Positions 6,295 to 13,847 of a stretch of DNA of 32,978 bases are shown here, one piece after another. The translations under genes and the position numbers were made by a program. Every line of letters begins with the position of its first letter. Positions within the stretch are counted from its first letter, which is position 1. The notes under the pieces were generated by a model, which worked only from the letters and a program-made list of their open reading frames with translations, ran no database searches and was not told where the DNA came from. Source of the DNA: a virus. Where the stretch lies: IMG/VR virus record IMGVR_UViG_3300042557_000720, positions 1 through 32,978 of that record; one strand, written 5' to 3'.

Positions 6295-7901
6295 ATTCTC
6301 TTTTTATACCCTAATAAGGTCAAAGTAAAATAAGTTGGCTTTGTTGCCACCGCTGATGTCCTAACAAATACCCATACATTTGGCGGAATCTTATTATCGG
6401 TGAATGATGTTACATTTGTCGCACCTATCGTACCTATTACTGATGTGCCGCCACTCACCAAAATAGTTGCACCCGCTGTAATATTTAAACTATCGTTCCA
6501 ATATACTTCTGTTGTAATACTTGGCGAAGTACCTAACACCCCTGCCCTCATTTGAGTAATTATCAAAGTATCGCTCCCTGCATTGTAAAAGCTACCATAA
6601 ACCGCCGATGTGCTGAATGCAGCCGTATCGCCTGCCGCCCCGCTACCCGCACCAAAGACCGCCAAAGGAACGGTGTCAAATTGCAGGATACTTTCAACGG
6701 TCTTATTTTCCCAATACCCCAGCGAAGAATTGTATCTTATAATATCATTATTTGCTTCATTTGTAATTCGTACATTATGCAATTCATCTAATTCTACTCC
6801 GTTTTGAGGCTTTACATAAATTAAACCATTACCAGCATTTGCACGCTCCACGACGCCCACAAAAACGCTATGTTTTGGTGCCTGTGGCTTATTCTTTGTA
6901 AACCCACCCGCCACGCTATCGAGCCATAATATATCGCCCGGATTATATGCACTTAAATTAATCCCGCTAACCTGCCCCTGTGTTGTAATCCATCCCGCCT
7001 GACCCGCTGCAATATTCGCCCTAACTATTCCTAAAGTCTTAGAGCTAAATGTGTCGCTTGTATTCTTTGCTAACTTTACTGATGCCCTATCGCCACTTGC
7101 CCCAAAAATATAAACTACCTGACCCTTTGTAATTGTAACTGCTTCGGCATTTGTTACGTACGCTTTTACTACGGTTGCAGTGTCGTAATTTCCTATCGGT
7201 TGATAGGTAGCCGCCGCCACACTTGAGCGAAGGTAAGGGCTTAGCATTGCCGCCGTATCGGTATATTTTACACGCTCATTAATCCGATTGCTTAATGAAG
7301 TTGTATCGCTTGAGATGGTGCCTAAGTCAATTACTCCATTGTTTGCCGTATTGTAAGTAGTTCCGTTTACTTTTACACGTTGAGTTAATGTGCCTGATGA
7401 ATCGGGTAAATATATAAGTCTGCCATCTGTCGTATAAGGCGCTGAAATATTAGCGGAAATATTATTTTCTGAATTTCCAATATCTAAATAATTTTTAGCA
7501 TAAATTCCACCGTCTTCAAATAATGCGGATGATAGTATTCCATTAACGGTATCTTCCCAAACACGTAATATACCTGAACCATAAATATTAATATTATCCG
7601 TTGTAATTTTCCCGGCTTGTGTAACTTGCTGCAAAGTTGGAATTGCGCCGCCGTCGCCAACTTTTCGCCATTGGCTGCCAGTCCAAATATACATCGAGCT
7701 GTCTGCAAGGTTGTAACGAATGCCACCAGTATCCCTCCCCGTTGTGGCTGTAACTTTCGGGATATTTAAATTAGTATTAAACTTCCCCCCGCTCCATTGA
7801 TACCAGTTGTTAAATATAGTGTAAAGCTTCCCATCAACGGTTTGCCCTTTGCCTGTAAAGGATAGCAAAACCAATAATACACTAAATATAAATTTGCACA
7901 T
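6291..7901 (-). CDS. Tail fibre protein with signal peptide
   Basis: A 536-aa fibre-like protein starting at ATG 7901. Residues 1-19 form a signal peptide (CKFIFSVLLVLLSFTGKG, probable cleavage before Gln20). The centre (about 250-370) carries a domain common in phage fibres (ITKGQVVYIFGASGDR, GDILWLDSVAGG, VGVVERANAGNGLIYVKPQNG, ELDELHNV). Thr/Ser/Asn-rich beta repeats surround it. Nine matches to the Bacteroidota O-glycosylation sequon D-(S/T)-(A/I/L/M/T/V) occur, at Asp 117, 199, 215, 240, 328, 409, 425, 444 and 470. An earlier in-frame ATG (7925) would add eight residues before the signal peptide. Host attachment is the likely role. Confidence 0.75.
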   Translation of the reverse strand: MCKFIFSVLLVLLSFTGKGQTVDGKLYTIFNNWYQWSGGKFNTNLNIPKVTATTGRDTGGIRYNLADSSMYIWTGSQWRKVGDGGAIPTLQQVTQAGKITTDNINIYGSGILRVWEDTVNGILSSALFEDGGIYAKNYLDIGNSENNISANISAPYTTDGRLIYLPDSSGTLTQRVKVNGTTYNTANNGVIDLGTISSDTTSLSNRINERVKYTDTAAMLSPYLRSSVAAATYQPIGNYDTATVVKAYVTNAEAVTITKGQVVYIFGASGDRASVKLAKNTSDTFSSKTLGIVRANIAAGQAGWITTQGQVSGINLSAYNPGDILWLDSVAGGFTKNKPQAPKHSVFVGVVERANAGNGLIYVKPQNGVELDELHNVRITNEANNDIIRYNSSLGYWENKTVESILQFDTVPLAVFGAGSGAAGDTAAFSTSAVYGSFYNAGSDTLIITQMRAGVLGTSPSITTEVYWNDSLNITAGATILVSGGTSVIGTIGATNVTSFTDNKIPPNVWVFVRTSAVATKPTYFTLTLLGYKKRI

Positions 7902-8583
7902 TCTCTCCGTCATTAACGCCGCCATGGATTGTAATTGTTTTAGTTCCTGAATTAAATGAAATATAACGCCTATCGCTCCTTACTTGATATGTCAAAATTA
8001 ACCCATCTATAAATACCAAAGGCGGGACAACAAGGCTATTATTTGTAAAGTCGGTATCGTCTTGCTCCATCGGCTCGCCAGCACCAACTATGAAATCAAT
8101 TATTTTACTCATTCGACTTGGGTTTATAAATATCGTATCGTTCTCAGGTAGCTCATAGTTACTCGGTAAATCGCAAACATCATAAAGAAATGGCACTTCT
8201 AAATCAATACTGAACGTAACGCCCGCCACAATGTCCTCAAATTTATCCTCAAAAAATTCAAAGGTTGTAGATCGGGTAAACCGCCACGGCTGTTTCTCCC
8301 ATCCTATTTGCCCTAACAAATCATTCGCCACCTGCTCCATGTCGCTTTGCACCTCCAGCTCCGTTGTATGAAGCACAATATCCGCAACCGTTACAAGCAC
8401 CGTGTGAGTCTTTATTTTACCCTCCGTTGTGCTATTACCCATTGTCATGAACACCGCCGGGTAGGTAACATCCTTCACCTCGTTATGCAGGAAGTAGTCA
8501 GCATTTACGACCTTTGCCGTCCTTACCTGCCGGTGGTCGGTTGCTATCTTTTTTAGTTGTATTGCTATTTGGTTTCTGGTCAT
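7882..8583 (-). CDS. Tail terminator/head-tail joining protein candidate
   Basis: A 233-aa protein placed two genes after the portal. The N-terminal half (MTRNQIAIQLKKIATDHRQV... then DVTYPAVFMTMG, VTVADIVL, and a helix with SDMEQVANDLLGQIG) has the order of helix, strands and helix seen in tail terminator proteins that cap the tail tube. The C-terminal 80 residues are beta-rich (FIDGLILTYQVRSDRRYISF) and may be an added Ig-like or fibre-attachment domain. The assignment is by position and fold impression, not by a diagnostic motif. It overlaps the fibre gene by 20 bases. Confidence 0.45.
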   Translation of the reverse strand: MTRNQIAIQLKKIATDHRQVRTAKVVNADYFLHNEVKDVTYPAVFMTMGNSTTEGKIKTHTVLVTVADIVLHTTELEVQSDMEQVANDLLGQIGWEKQPWRFTRSTTFEFFEDKFEDIVAGVTFSIDLEVPFLYDVCDLPSNYELPENDTIFINPSRMSKIIDFIVGAGEPMEQDDTDFTNNSLVVPPLVFIDGLILTYQVRSDRRYISFNSGTKTITIHGGVNDGENVQIYI

Positions 8584-8624
8584 GCTTTGCGAAATAATCT
8601 TTTAATTTTTTAATAGTCTTTTTA

Positions 8625-9197
8625 CTATACATTTTTAAACGGTTTTTGGCAATCTTCGCAATTCTTAAATTCATCATAAGGCATCCCCAAATAAATACCG
8701 GGAAAGTATGCGTCACGTTTTGGAACTACCGTATCGGCACGGCTTCCCGGATTGATATATAAAGGAAACTTTGCGTTATTGCTTTCCTCAACTAAATACT
8801 TTACAAGCCTTTGACCGTAATATTCCGCACGGCTTTTAAACTTATTTTTTAAGTCAATAAGTTCGCTCATGCTTACATTTTCGCTGCCTTCATTCGTCTT
8901 TTTAAGTACGCCCTTATTCCAGTATTGATGGGTAAGTGTATCGGTAAGTTCCGCCACCACGTAATAAATAAGGCAGTCCCTCACATAGCTTTTTAGCAGG
9001 GCAATTTCGTCGACTGTTAGATTATTGCCTTCGATACCAACCTGCAAGCGTTCGTAAAGTCCTGAGCCTAATAAGGGCAAAATATACATATCCTGACAAA
9101 CCTTTATTTCGGGCACAATCATTTTGCTATCAATATTGGAATGGATTTGCGTCCGCTCATAAATATTTTCAGGGCTTATGAATAAAGTATCTCTCAT
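8625..9197 (-). CDS. Head-tail connector (head completion) protein candidate
   Basis: A 190-aa, mostly helical protein encoded right after the portal gene. The region from DSKMIVPEIKVCQDMYILPLLG to LLKSYVRDCLIYYVVAELTD resembles head-tail connector proteins of the HK97 gp6 type and a helical family common next to portal genes in Bacteroidota phages. The C-terminus ends in a CxxC pair (CEDCQKPF), unusual for a connector; it might bind metal. It lies three bases from the portal stop. No signal peptide. The role is inferred largely from position. Confidence 0.5.
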   Translation of the reverse strand: MRDTLFISPENIYERTQIHSNIDSKMIVPEIKVCQDMYILPLLGSGLYERLQVGIEGNNLTVDEIALLKSYVRDCLIYYVVAELTDTLTHQYWNKGVLKKTNEGSENVSMSELIDLKNKFKSRAEYYGQRLVKYLVEESNNAKFPLYINPGSRADTVVPKRDAYFPGIYLGMPYDEFKNCEDCQKPFKNV

Positions 9198-9200
9198 TTT

Positions 9201-11153
9201 TTATTTTTTACGAATAACGAAATTTTGCACCCAGCGATGACGGCATGATGGGGAGTGTTGCCCATCCGGCTTAGTCCACCAACCGCCACGCCTATCCCAT
9301 ACGCTGTAACCTAATCTCATGCTCATTGTTTCAATATCGGCACGTGAAAAGAATTTTTTTAACCCCAAAAGTCTACGGCAAAAATCACGGTTGCGGCTGT
9401 CTTCGGGACCTTCATAACTATACATTATCTTTTGCTCATAGGTGCGGGGCTTTTTATTGGTAAGCTCGCTCAAAGGCTCTGGCATAGTGCGCTCAATGAT
9501 TTCATCAACGCCTATCTTTTTAACGGCTGCAACTATCAACCCACCTTCTGCAAGGCTCTTAATAATATCCGCAACTTCATCAACAGGCATTTTCAAAGCC
9601 TTTGCAATCACTTCCGGAGTAATCCTTTTATCCTTTTTTATAAGGTCTAAAATATTAACCTCCTTTTGTGTAAGCTCTTCCTGAAAATTGAAACGGGGGC
9701 GGGATGCAATTACATTAAAATTATCTTTGCTCTCTCCATGCGCCGCAAATTCAGCTAACAAAAGTTCATCATTATCCTGAGCGTTAAACTCCATATCGTT
9801 ATCAATAGATAGCATCACATTAATTTCATCATCGGATAAACCTAATGAAGATTTAAGCAATAACTTAGCCTGCTCTTTATTGATACGACCTTTTTCAAAA
9901 TTGCGGATAATACGATTAACGCCCTGCCATTGCCTTCCGGTAAGATTTTTCAGATTCTCATTAACAGTTGCGGACGGTTGCGCTGCTACCGGCTGCCCAG
10001 CGGGTTGCACGGCTTCCGGATACTTTGTCAAATCAATACCCAGCTTTTCCAGTATCCACGCCTTCGGAGCAAATTCTTTTATCGTATTTTCACTAAATTC
10101 AAAGGCAATCGGTTCAATCGGAGCAATCACCATTTCGCCCTGCATCCCAAACAAATCGCTAATCTCAGTAAACAAGGCTTCGAGCGCCCTCTGTTTGTCA
10201 TTGATATAAGTATTTTTAAAGATTTCATAAGCATCCCGCATTTCAGTACGCCCGCCTAATTGCCCTTCGCTTTTAATACCAAACAAAATTGGGCTTGTAA
10301 TTTGATGCCCGACAAATATCTGCTGCTCCGTTGTCTTATTCAGAATATCGAAATGCTTGTCAAGGTCGGTATTGGATAAATCTAAAACGGTCGGCGCTTT
10401 TGCAGGGTCATCACTAAACGACAAAACAATACCGCCCGCATTTTCGCTTCCTGTAAATTTCTTTTTGAATTTAGTCTCAACAACTTGCTGCTCTTCGGGC
10501 GAAGGTTTGCCCTCATTGAAGTTAATCAACTTGCTGCTAAACATACCATTTTTGATAGTGCTTAAATGGTACTTAGAAAGTTCTATATCAATTTCAATCC
10601 AGTTGAGTGCGCCAATATAACCCGGATAGGAATAAGACTCTAATCCCGGTCTATATTCCTTATAAAATAATATCTGCTTACCCTCTTTCACCGCAGGGTT
10701 GTAAGCCGCCACAACCTCCGGCTGCACCCTTACCGATTGCGTCCAATCTTTAATGTAATATTGCGTATTGTCCTTATTTGTACGCACTTTGTGGTAAGGA
10801 ATATGATAAACTGCGCCAACATTGCCCAGAGCGTTATAATGAAGCTCAAGATACACACCACCAAAAATTTCAATATCCGTTGAAACCTTTTTGAGTAAAT
10901 CATTTATCGTTTCATTCTTATTAGGCACCAACTCCTGCTGGCTATTGTCTTTATACGATATGCCATTGCCAATTATGTAATTAACCTTACCCAAAACAAT
11001 CCCGTTGTGCTTACTGCTTTTGTTCAATTTCTCCAAAAGCATATTAGGGTAAAGATTATCTTCACCAAATTGCACATACCCTTTGCCGGGAAGCTCAACC
11101 ATTTCAGGCAGCTTTACATCTGCGAATTTTATGAAACTTATATTAGGATGCAT
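9201..11153 (-). CDS. Portal protein with fused C-terminal modules
   Basis: A 650-aa portal protein. Residues 15-370 are the portal core of Bacteroidota siphophages: GYVQFGEDNLYPNML, NGIVLGKVNYIIGNGI, and FVGHQITSPILFGI around 280-293 in the stem/crown region. Residues 400-455 form a linker (TGRQWQGVNRIIRNFEKG). Two modules are added. Residues 494-550 (LTQKEVNILDLIKKDKRITP, then VIAKALKMPVDEVADIIKSL and GLIVAAV) read as a winged helix-turn-helix. Residues 575-650 carry Cys/His features (NRDFCRR, GGWW, SPSCRHRW), a pattern I associate with minor head proteins. The gene lies far from terminase, after the capsid genes. Confidence 0.85.
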   Translation of the reverse strand: MHPNISFIKFADVKLPEMVELPGKGYVQFGEDNLYPNMLLEKLNKSSKHNGIVLGKVNYIIGNGISYKDNSQQELVPNKNETINDLLKKVSTDIEIFGGVYLELHYNALGNVGAVYHIPYHKVRTNKDNTQYYIKDWTQSVRVQPEVVAAYNPAVKEGKQILFYKEYRPGLESYSYPGYIGALNWIEIDIELSKYHLSTIKNGMFSSKLINFNEGKPSPEEQQVVETKFKKKFTGSENAGGIVLSFSDDPAKAPTVLDLSNTDLDKHFDILNKTTEQQIFVGHQITSPILFGIKSEGQLGGRTEMRDAYEIFKNTYINDKQRALEALFTEISDLFGMQGEMVIAPIEPIAFEFSENTIKEFAPKAWILEKLGIDLTKYPEAVQPAGQPVAAQPSATVNENLKNLTGRQWQGVNRIIRNFEKGRINKEQAKLLLKSSLGLSDDEINVMLSIDNDMEFNAQDNDELLLAEFAAHGESKDNFNVIASRPRFNFQEELTQKEVNILDLIKKDKRITPEVIAKALKMPVDEVADIIKSLAEGGLIVAAVKKIGVDEIIERTMPEPLSELTNKKPRTYEQKIMYSYEGPEDSRNRDFCRRLLGLKKFFSRADIETMSMRLGYSVWDRRGGWWTKPDGQHSPSCRHRWVQNFVIRKK

Positions 11154-11526
11154 CGTACATTTTAAATTTAACGTCTTGTGAATATTGCGTGTAACTTATG
11201 TTTGTATTGTCATCTAAAAACATCAATCCGCTTTCTAATAACCCTAATCCCGCCGGGTTTACATTCGTGGAGCTTGTTTGCTCATAAATATCGTAACGCC
11301 ACCACCCTTCTTTGTAATTCCCGAAATGAGTATTTACCGGAATGGTAAATTCATTCCACCTTTCTTTATTCGTCGATACATCAAGTAAATAACCTTTGAT
11401 AAAAGTAACAATATCATTCGTTCCCCTGTTCGTAAAAACAAATAAATAATAAGGGCTTTCAATAGTCTGCTTTTCTTTGAGAGTGCAGATAATTGTCGCC
11501 GTAGTTCCTTTTACAAATTTAAACAT
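11143..11526 (-). CDS. Small beta-rich structural protein, unknown
   Basis: A 127-aa, beta-rich soluble protein between the tail tube and portal genes. It begins FKFVKGTTATIICTLKEK and contains YYLFVFTNRGTND and GWWRYDIYEQTSS, reminiscent of Ig-like or head-decoration proteins, but I cannot name a family. Its stop overlaps the portal start by 11 bases. Its start follows a terminator (11551-11582) and the ATCGGTAT motif, so it may begin a new transcript that includes the portal gene. Confidence 0.55.
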   Translation of the reverse strand: MFKFVKGTTATIICTLKEKQTIESPYYLFVFTNRGTNDIVTFIKGYLLDVSTNKERWNEFTIPVNTHFGNYKEGWWRYDIYEQTSSTNVNPAGLGLLESGLMFLDDNTNISYTQYSQDVKFKMYDAS

Positions 11527-11533
11527 ATCTATT

Positions 11534-11545
11534 TATAAATACCGA
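11534..11545 (-). promoter_or_regulatory. Post-terminator motif, site A
   Basis: On the minus strand, TATCGGTATTTATAAATAG lies between the terminator at 11551-11582 and the ATG at 11526. The core ATCGGTAT is shared with 13747-13770 and with about 26445-26452, and a related CAGGTATTTATTAAA lies before 21679. It could be a phage-specific promoter element; inference only. Confidence 0.35.
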
Positions 11546-11550
11546 TAAAC

Positions 11551-11582
11551 AAAAACCCCGCCCAAAAGAATAAGGGCAGGGC
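11551..11582 (-). terminator. Terminator after major tail protein gene
   Basis: Read leftward, CCCTGCCC, a loop TTATTCTTTT and GGGCGGGG are followed by TTTTTG. It lies about 30 bases after the stop of the gene at 11614-12132. Its layout resembles the terminator at 21701-21731, which also has a TTATTCTT loop. Confidence 0.8.
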
Positions 11583-11613
11583 ACACAATTAAACCAAACA
11601 AACAAAACTTAAA

Positions 11614-12132
11614 CTATCCAGCAGTCTGCAAAGCATTTGCAACAGAGCTATTAACCTCAACCATTGGTTCGGGTTCACTACCTGCAAAAGTCAAATCGAA
11701 TCCGCTACGGTCTCCGAATGCAGTTCCAGTGCCCATAGTTCCGGTTGTCAAGTCAATACCGTTTTGCCTTCCAACTAACCAATATTTTCCATTGTTATCT
11801 TTAGCAACGGCAATAAGAGTGTTTTGAGCTAACAATTTGATTTCATTGCGGACTGCAACAACCAATTTATTAACGACAACTTTAACCTCTGAAGCGTAAA
11901 ATACCGTTCCGTTTTGTACGTTTCCGGTCAAAGTTTCAGTAAGTGAACCAGTTTCTTTTGGTAATTCATATTTCCAAAATCTTTTTCCGGCTGCTTTTGT
12001 AATTCCTGTTACAACCCCGCTGGCGTCAACAATAGAAGTTACATTACCTTTCTCGATAAAATAAACCTCTACTATACCGCCCGAAGAGTCTTTACAATCT
12101 AATGTATAACCTGATGTAAGTGCGCAAGGCAT
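11614..12132 (-). CDS. Major tail tube protein candidate
   Basis: The 172-aa product has a pattern I know from structural proteins of Bacteroidota phages: MPCALTSGYTLDCKDSSGGI at the start, KRFWKYELPKETGSLTETLTG (50-72), NGTVFYASEV, then AVRNEIKLLAQNTLIAVAKDNNGKYWLVG and a Gly/Thr-rich GTGTAFGDRSGFDLTF. Size and beta-rich nature fit a tail tube subunit. It has its own terminators before (12156-12179) and after (11551-11582), as expected for a very abundant virion protein. Head decoration is the main alternative. It sits next to the major capsid gene rather than beside the tape measure. Confidence 0.65.
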   Translation of the reverse strand: MPCALTSGYTLDCKDSSGGIVEVYFIEKGNVTSIVDASGVVTGITKAAGKRFWKYELPKETGSLTETLTGNVQNGTVFYASEVKVVVNKLVVAVRNEIKLLAQNTLIAVAKDNNGKYWLVGRQNGIDLTTGTMGTGTAFGDRSGFDLTFAGSEPEPMVEVNSSVANALQTAG

Positions 12133-12153
12133 TGTTAAAAATTTTTATAAGTG

Positions 12154-12179
12154 AAAAGGGAGGTTGTTACGCCTCCCTT
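12154..12179 (-). terminator. Terminator after major capsid gene
   Basis: Read leftward, AAGGGAGG, a loop CGTAACAA and CCTCCCTT form an 8-bp stem, followed by TT and a mixed tract. It lies five bases after the capsid stop codon. The T-tract is short, so partial read-through into the tail gene is likely, which would set the relative amounts of the two proteins. Confidence 0.65.
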
Positions 12180-12184
12180 ATAAA

Positions 12185-13165
12185 TTAGGCTTCGAACTTC
12201 ACAATTTCATCAACAAAGGCGAACTGAACACCAATCTTCATGCGAGCGGTGAATTTGATGTTTTCATCATCTTCGCTCCAGCGAATCCAGAATTTATTTT
12301 CTTCGTCAAGTAAGTCAGTACCTAAGAAGATATTGCTCATTCTGAAAGCGTAGATACAAGCATCAGCATCAGCGCTATCTAAACCGTGTACAGGGATTAC
12401 TTTGTAGTTAGTACCCGGTACGGTGAACACCGCAGCGTTATCATCCCATTTTGCGTCAGGAGCATAGTGGAACAAATTTTGGTCTACATATGCCTGAATC
12501 AAATATGAGAATGTAGTCCATCCGCAGAAGATGCGAACATCATCTTTACCTTGTACTTTAGCGGGTAACGCTTTAATAACCGCTAAGACAGCGTTCTTTG
12601 CGATTGCAGCACTATTGATAGTAGTTGCAGGAGTACCGTAGAATCCGGTTGTATTTGCATTTGCAACTGAACCACCAGCGGCAGTGATTAAGGTTTTGAT
12701 ACCATCAAACTTATTCAAAAGTCCGTTAGTGCCTGCGCTTCCTGTTGCGTTAGCAGTCCACAAAGCAACCTCAAGAGCTTCTGCAATTTTCTTTGCTTTT
12801 TGGTCTGAGTAGTCAGCAGCGAAAGCAGCAGTAGTGTATTCTCCCCCCGCCTTTAAAGATTCTTGGAGGTAGTAGGGTTCTAAGTCCTTATCGCAAAGGA
12901 TTTCATTTACTTTCACTTTACCAACGGTCAAAGTACGTTGAGTAAAGGTAGTAGTTCCAGAAGCATTAAATCCGCAAGCGCTATCATCCTGAAAAAACAC
13001 ATCGGTATCCATACGACCGATTGCTTCAGAAGATTTAACACCTACGCGAACATTACCCATTTTCAGGATTTCTTGCTGTGTTCTGGCTTCGAAAACTGAG
13101 TTCTTAACCAGCAAGTCTACGTTTTGCTTAGTATATGCGGCTAAGCCCGTTACATTGTATGCCAT
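12185..13165 (-). CDS. Major capsid protein
   Basis: The 326-aa product is the major capsid protein, probably of HK97 fold. It is preceded by the scaffold gene and two genes upstream lies the prohead protease. Recognisable features are an N-terminal helix (YTKQNVDLLVKNSVFEARTQQEIL), an extended loop, a spine-helix region with YSDQKAKKIAEALEVALW (about 118-136), DVRIFCGWTTFSYLIQAYVDQN, and a C-terminal beta section with FWIRWSEDDENIKFTARMKIGVQFAFVDEIV. It lacks an obvious cleavable N-terminal delta domain, consistent with a separate scaffold. It is followed by its own terminator. Confidence 0.8.
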   Translation of the reverse strand: MAYNVTGLAAYTKQNVDLLVKNSVFEARTQQEILKMGNVRVGVKSSEAIGRMDTDVFFQDDSACGFNASGTTTFTQRTLTVGKVKVNEILCDKDLEPYYLQESLKAGGEYTTAAFAADYSDQKAKKIAEALEVALWTANATGSAGTNGLLNKFDGIKTLITAAGGSVANANTTGFYGTPATTINSAAIAKNAVLAVIKALPAKVQGKDDVRIFCGWTTFSYLIQAYVDQNLFHYAPDAKWDDNAAVFTVPGTNYKVIPVHGLDSADADACIYAFRMSNIFLGTDLLDEENKFWIRWSEDDENIKFTARMKIGVQFAFVDEIVKFEA

Positions 13166-13171
13166 TTTTAC

Positions 13172-13747
13172 TTATTGTTTAAAAAGGTTAATAATACTAT
13201 TTAATTTTTCTTCTTTGTTTTCAATCTGCTTACCAAATTTGAAACCGCTTTTTACAGGCTCGCTGGGTTCAGTTGTAGGCTCTTTTACAAGCTTCTCAAC
13301 TAACTCAAACAGCCCTTTAATAGCTTCTTCGGATTTAGCGAAAGCAGCTTTTAAATTCACGTTTTCAGTTTCTAATGCTGAAAATTTAGCATCGTAAGCG
13401 GCAAATTTTTCATCGTACTTTTTGCCCATATCCTCAGCTTCGGCAGGTGCTTCGGCTTCGGGAGCGGCAGCGGGTTTGATTTCGCTAATTACACCACCCT
13501 CACCGAGTACGATTATCGTACCGTCTGCAAGCTCATGCTCACCAGCGGGAGCGGGTGCAGTAGTTTCCTTTTCAACAGAAACCACACCTCCAACCTCTAA
13601 TTTGTCGATGTAAACTTCCGTTCCATCTTTCAGCATATATCCGCTAAATTCTTTCTTTTCGGGAGCAGGCTCAACCGCAGGGGCAGCAGGCATTTGCTCT
13701 TCAAATACCAGCGCTTTAACTTTTTGTAATAATTCGATCGGATTCAT
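13172..13747 (-). CDS. Scaffolding protein candidate
   Basis: The 191-aa product begins with ATG 13747, has low-complexity Ala/Pro/Glu stretches (about 18-30, 65-75, 92-108), and then a coiled-coil (YDEKFAAYDAKFSALETENVNLKAAFAKSEEAIKGL, about 110-147). A basic tail (KFGKQIENKEEKLNSIINLFKQ) is the type of C-terminus that scaffolds use to contact capsid protein. Two short repeats (YMLKDGTEVYIDKLEVGGVV and HELADGTIIVLGEGGVI) resemble beta modules found in such proteins of related phages. It ends six bases before the capsid start. A farther upstream ATG (13801) would run into the preceding terminator, so it was not chosen. Confidence 0.7.
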   Translation of the reverse strand: MNPIELLQKVKALVFEEQMPAAPAVEPAPEKKEFSGYMLKDGTEVYIDKLEVGGVVSVEKETTAPAPAGEHELADGTIIVLGEGGVISEIKPAAAPEAEAPAEAEDMGKKYDEKFAAYDAKFSALETENVNLKAAFAKSEEAIKGLFELVEKLVKEPTTEPSEPVKSGFKFGKQIENKEEKLNSIINLFKQ

Positions 13748-13766
13748 ATCCAATATATACCGATAC
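13748..13766 (-). promoter_or_regulatory. Post-terminator motif, site C
   Basis: The minus-strand sequence ACGGTATCGGTATATATTGG lies just before the scaffold ATG and downstream of the terminator at 13802-13827. It contains a tandem CGGTAT and the ATCGGTAT core seen at two other leftward intergenic sites. It may be a start site for the scaffold and capsid transcript. Confidence 0.35.
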
Positions 13767-13801
13767 CGTAAAAAATAGGACTTTTCCCAATGAAAAAGCA
13801 T

Positions 13802-13827
13802 AAAAAAACCCCCGTAAAAACGGAGGT
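13802..13827 (-). terminator. Terminator after glycosyltransferase gene
   Basis: Read leftward, CCTCCG, a loop TTTTTA and CGGGGG (one T-G wobble) are followed by TTTTTTT. It lies about 20 bases beyond the stop of the gene at 13848-14843 and separates it from the scaffold-capsid pair. Confidence 0.8.
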
Positions 13828-13847
13828 CGGTATTGCAACAAACAAAC

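Noticed and set aside
8498-8632. 44-codon minus-strand ORF (MYSKKTIKKLKDYFAKHD start) between connector and terminator-like genes
   Set aside because: Two thirds lie within the next gene in another frame and the sequence is low-complexity Lys/Asn; the 41-base gap alone does not call for a gene.
9880-10259. Two overlapping 109-codon plus-strand ORFs opposite the portal gene
   Set aside because: They are antisense to the well-supported portal core and have shadow-like composition without promoter or start context.
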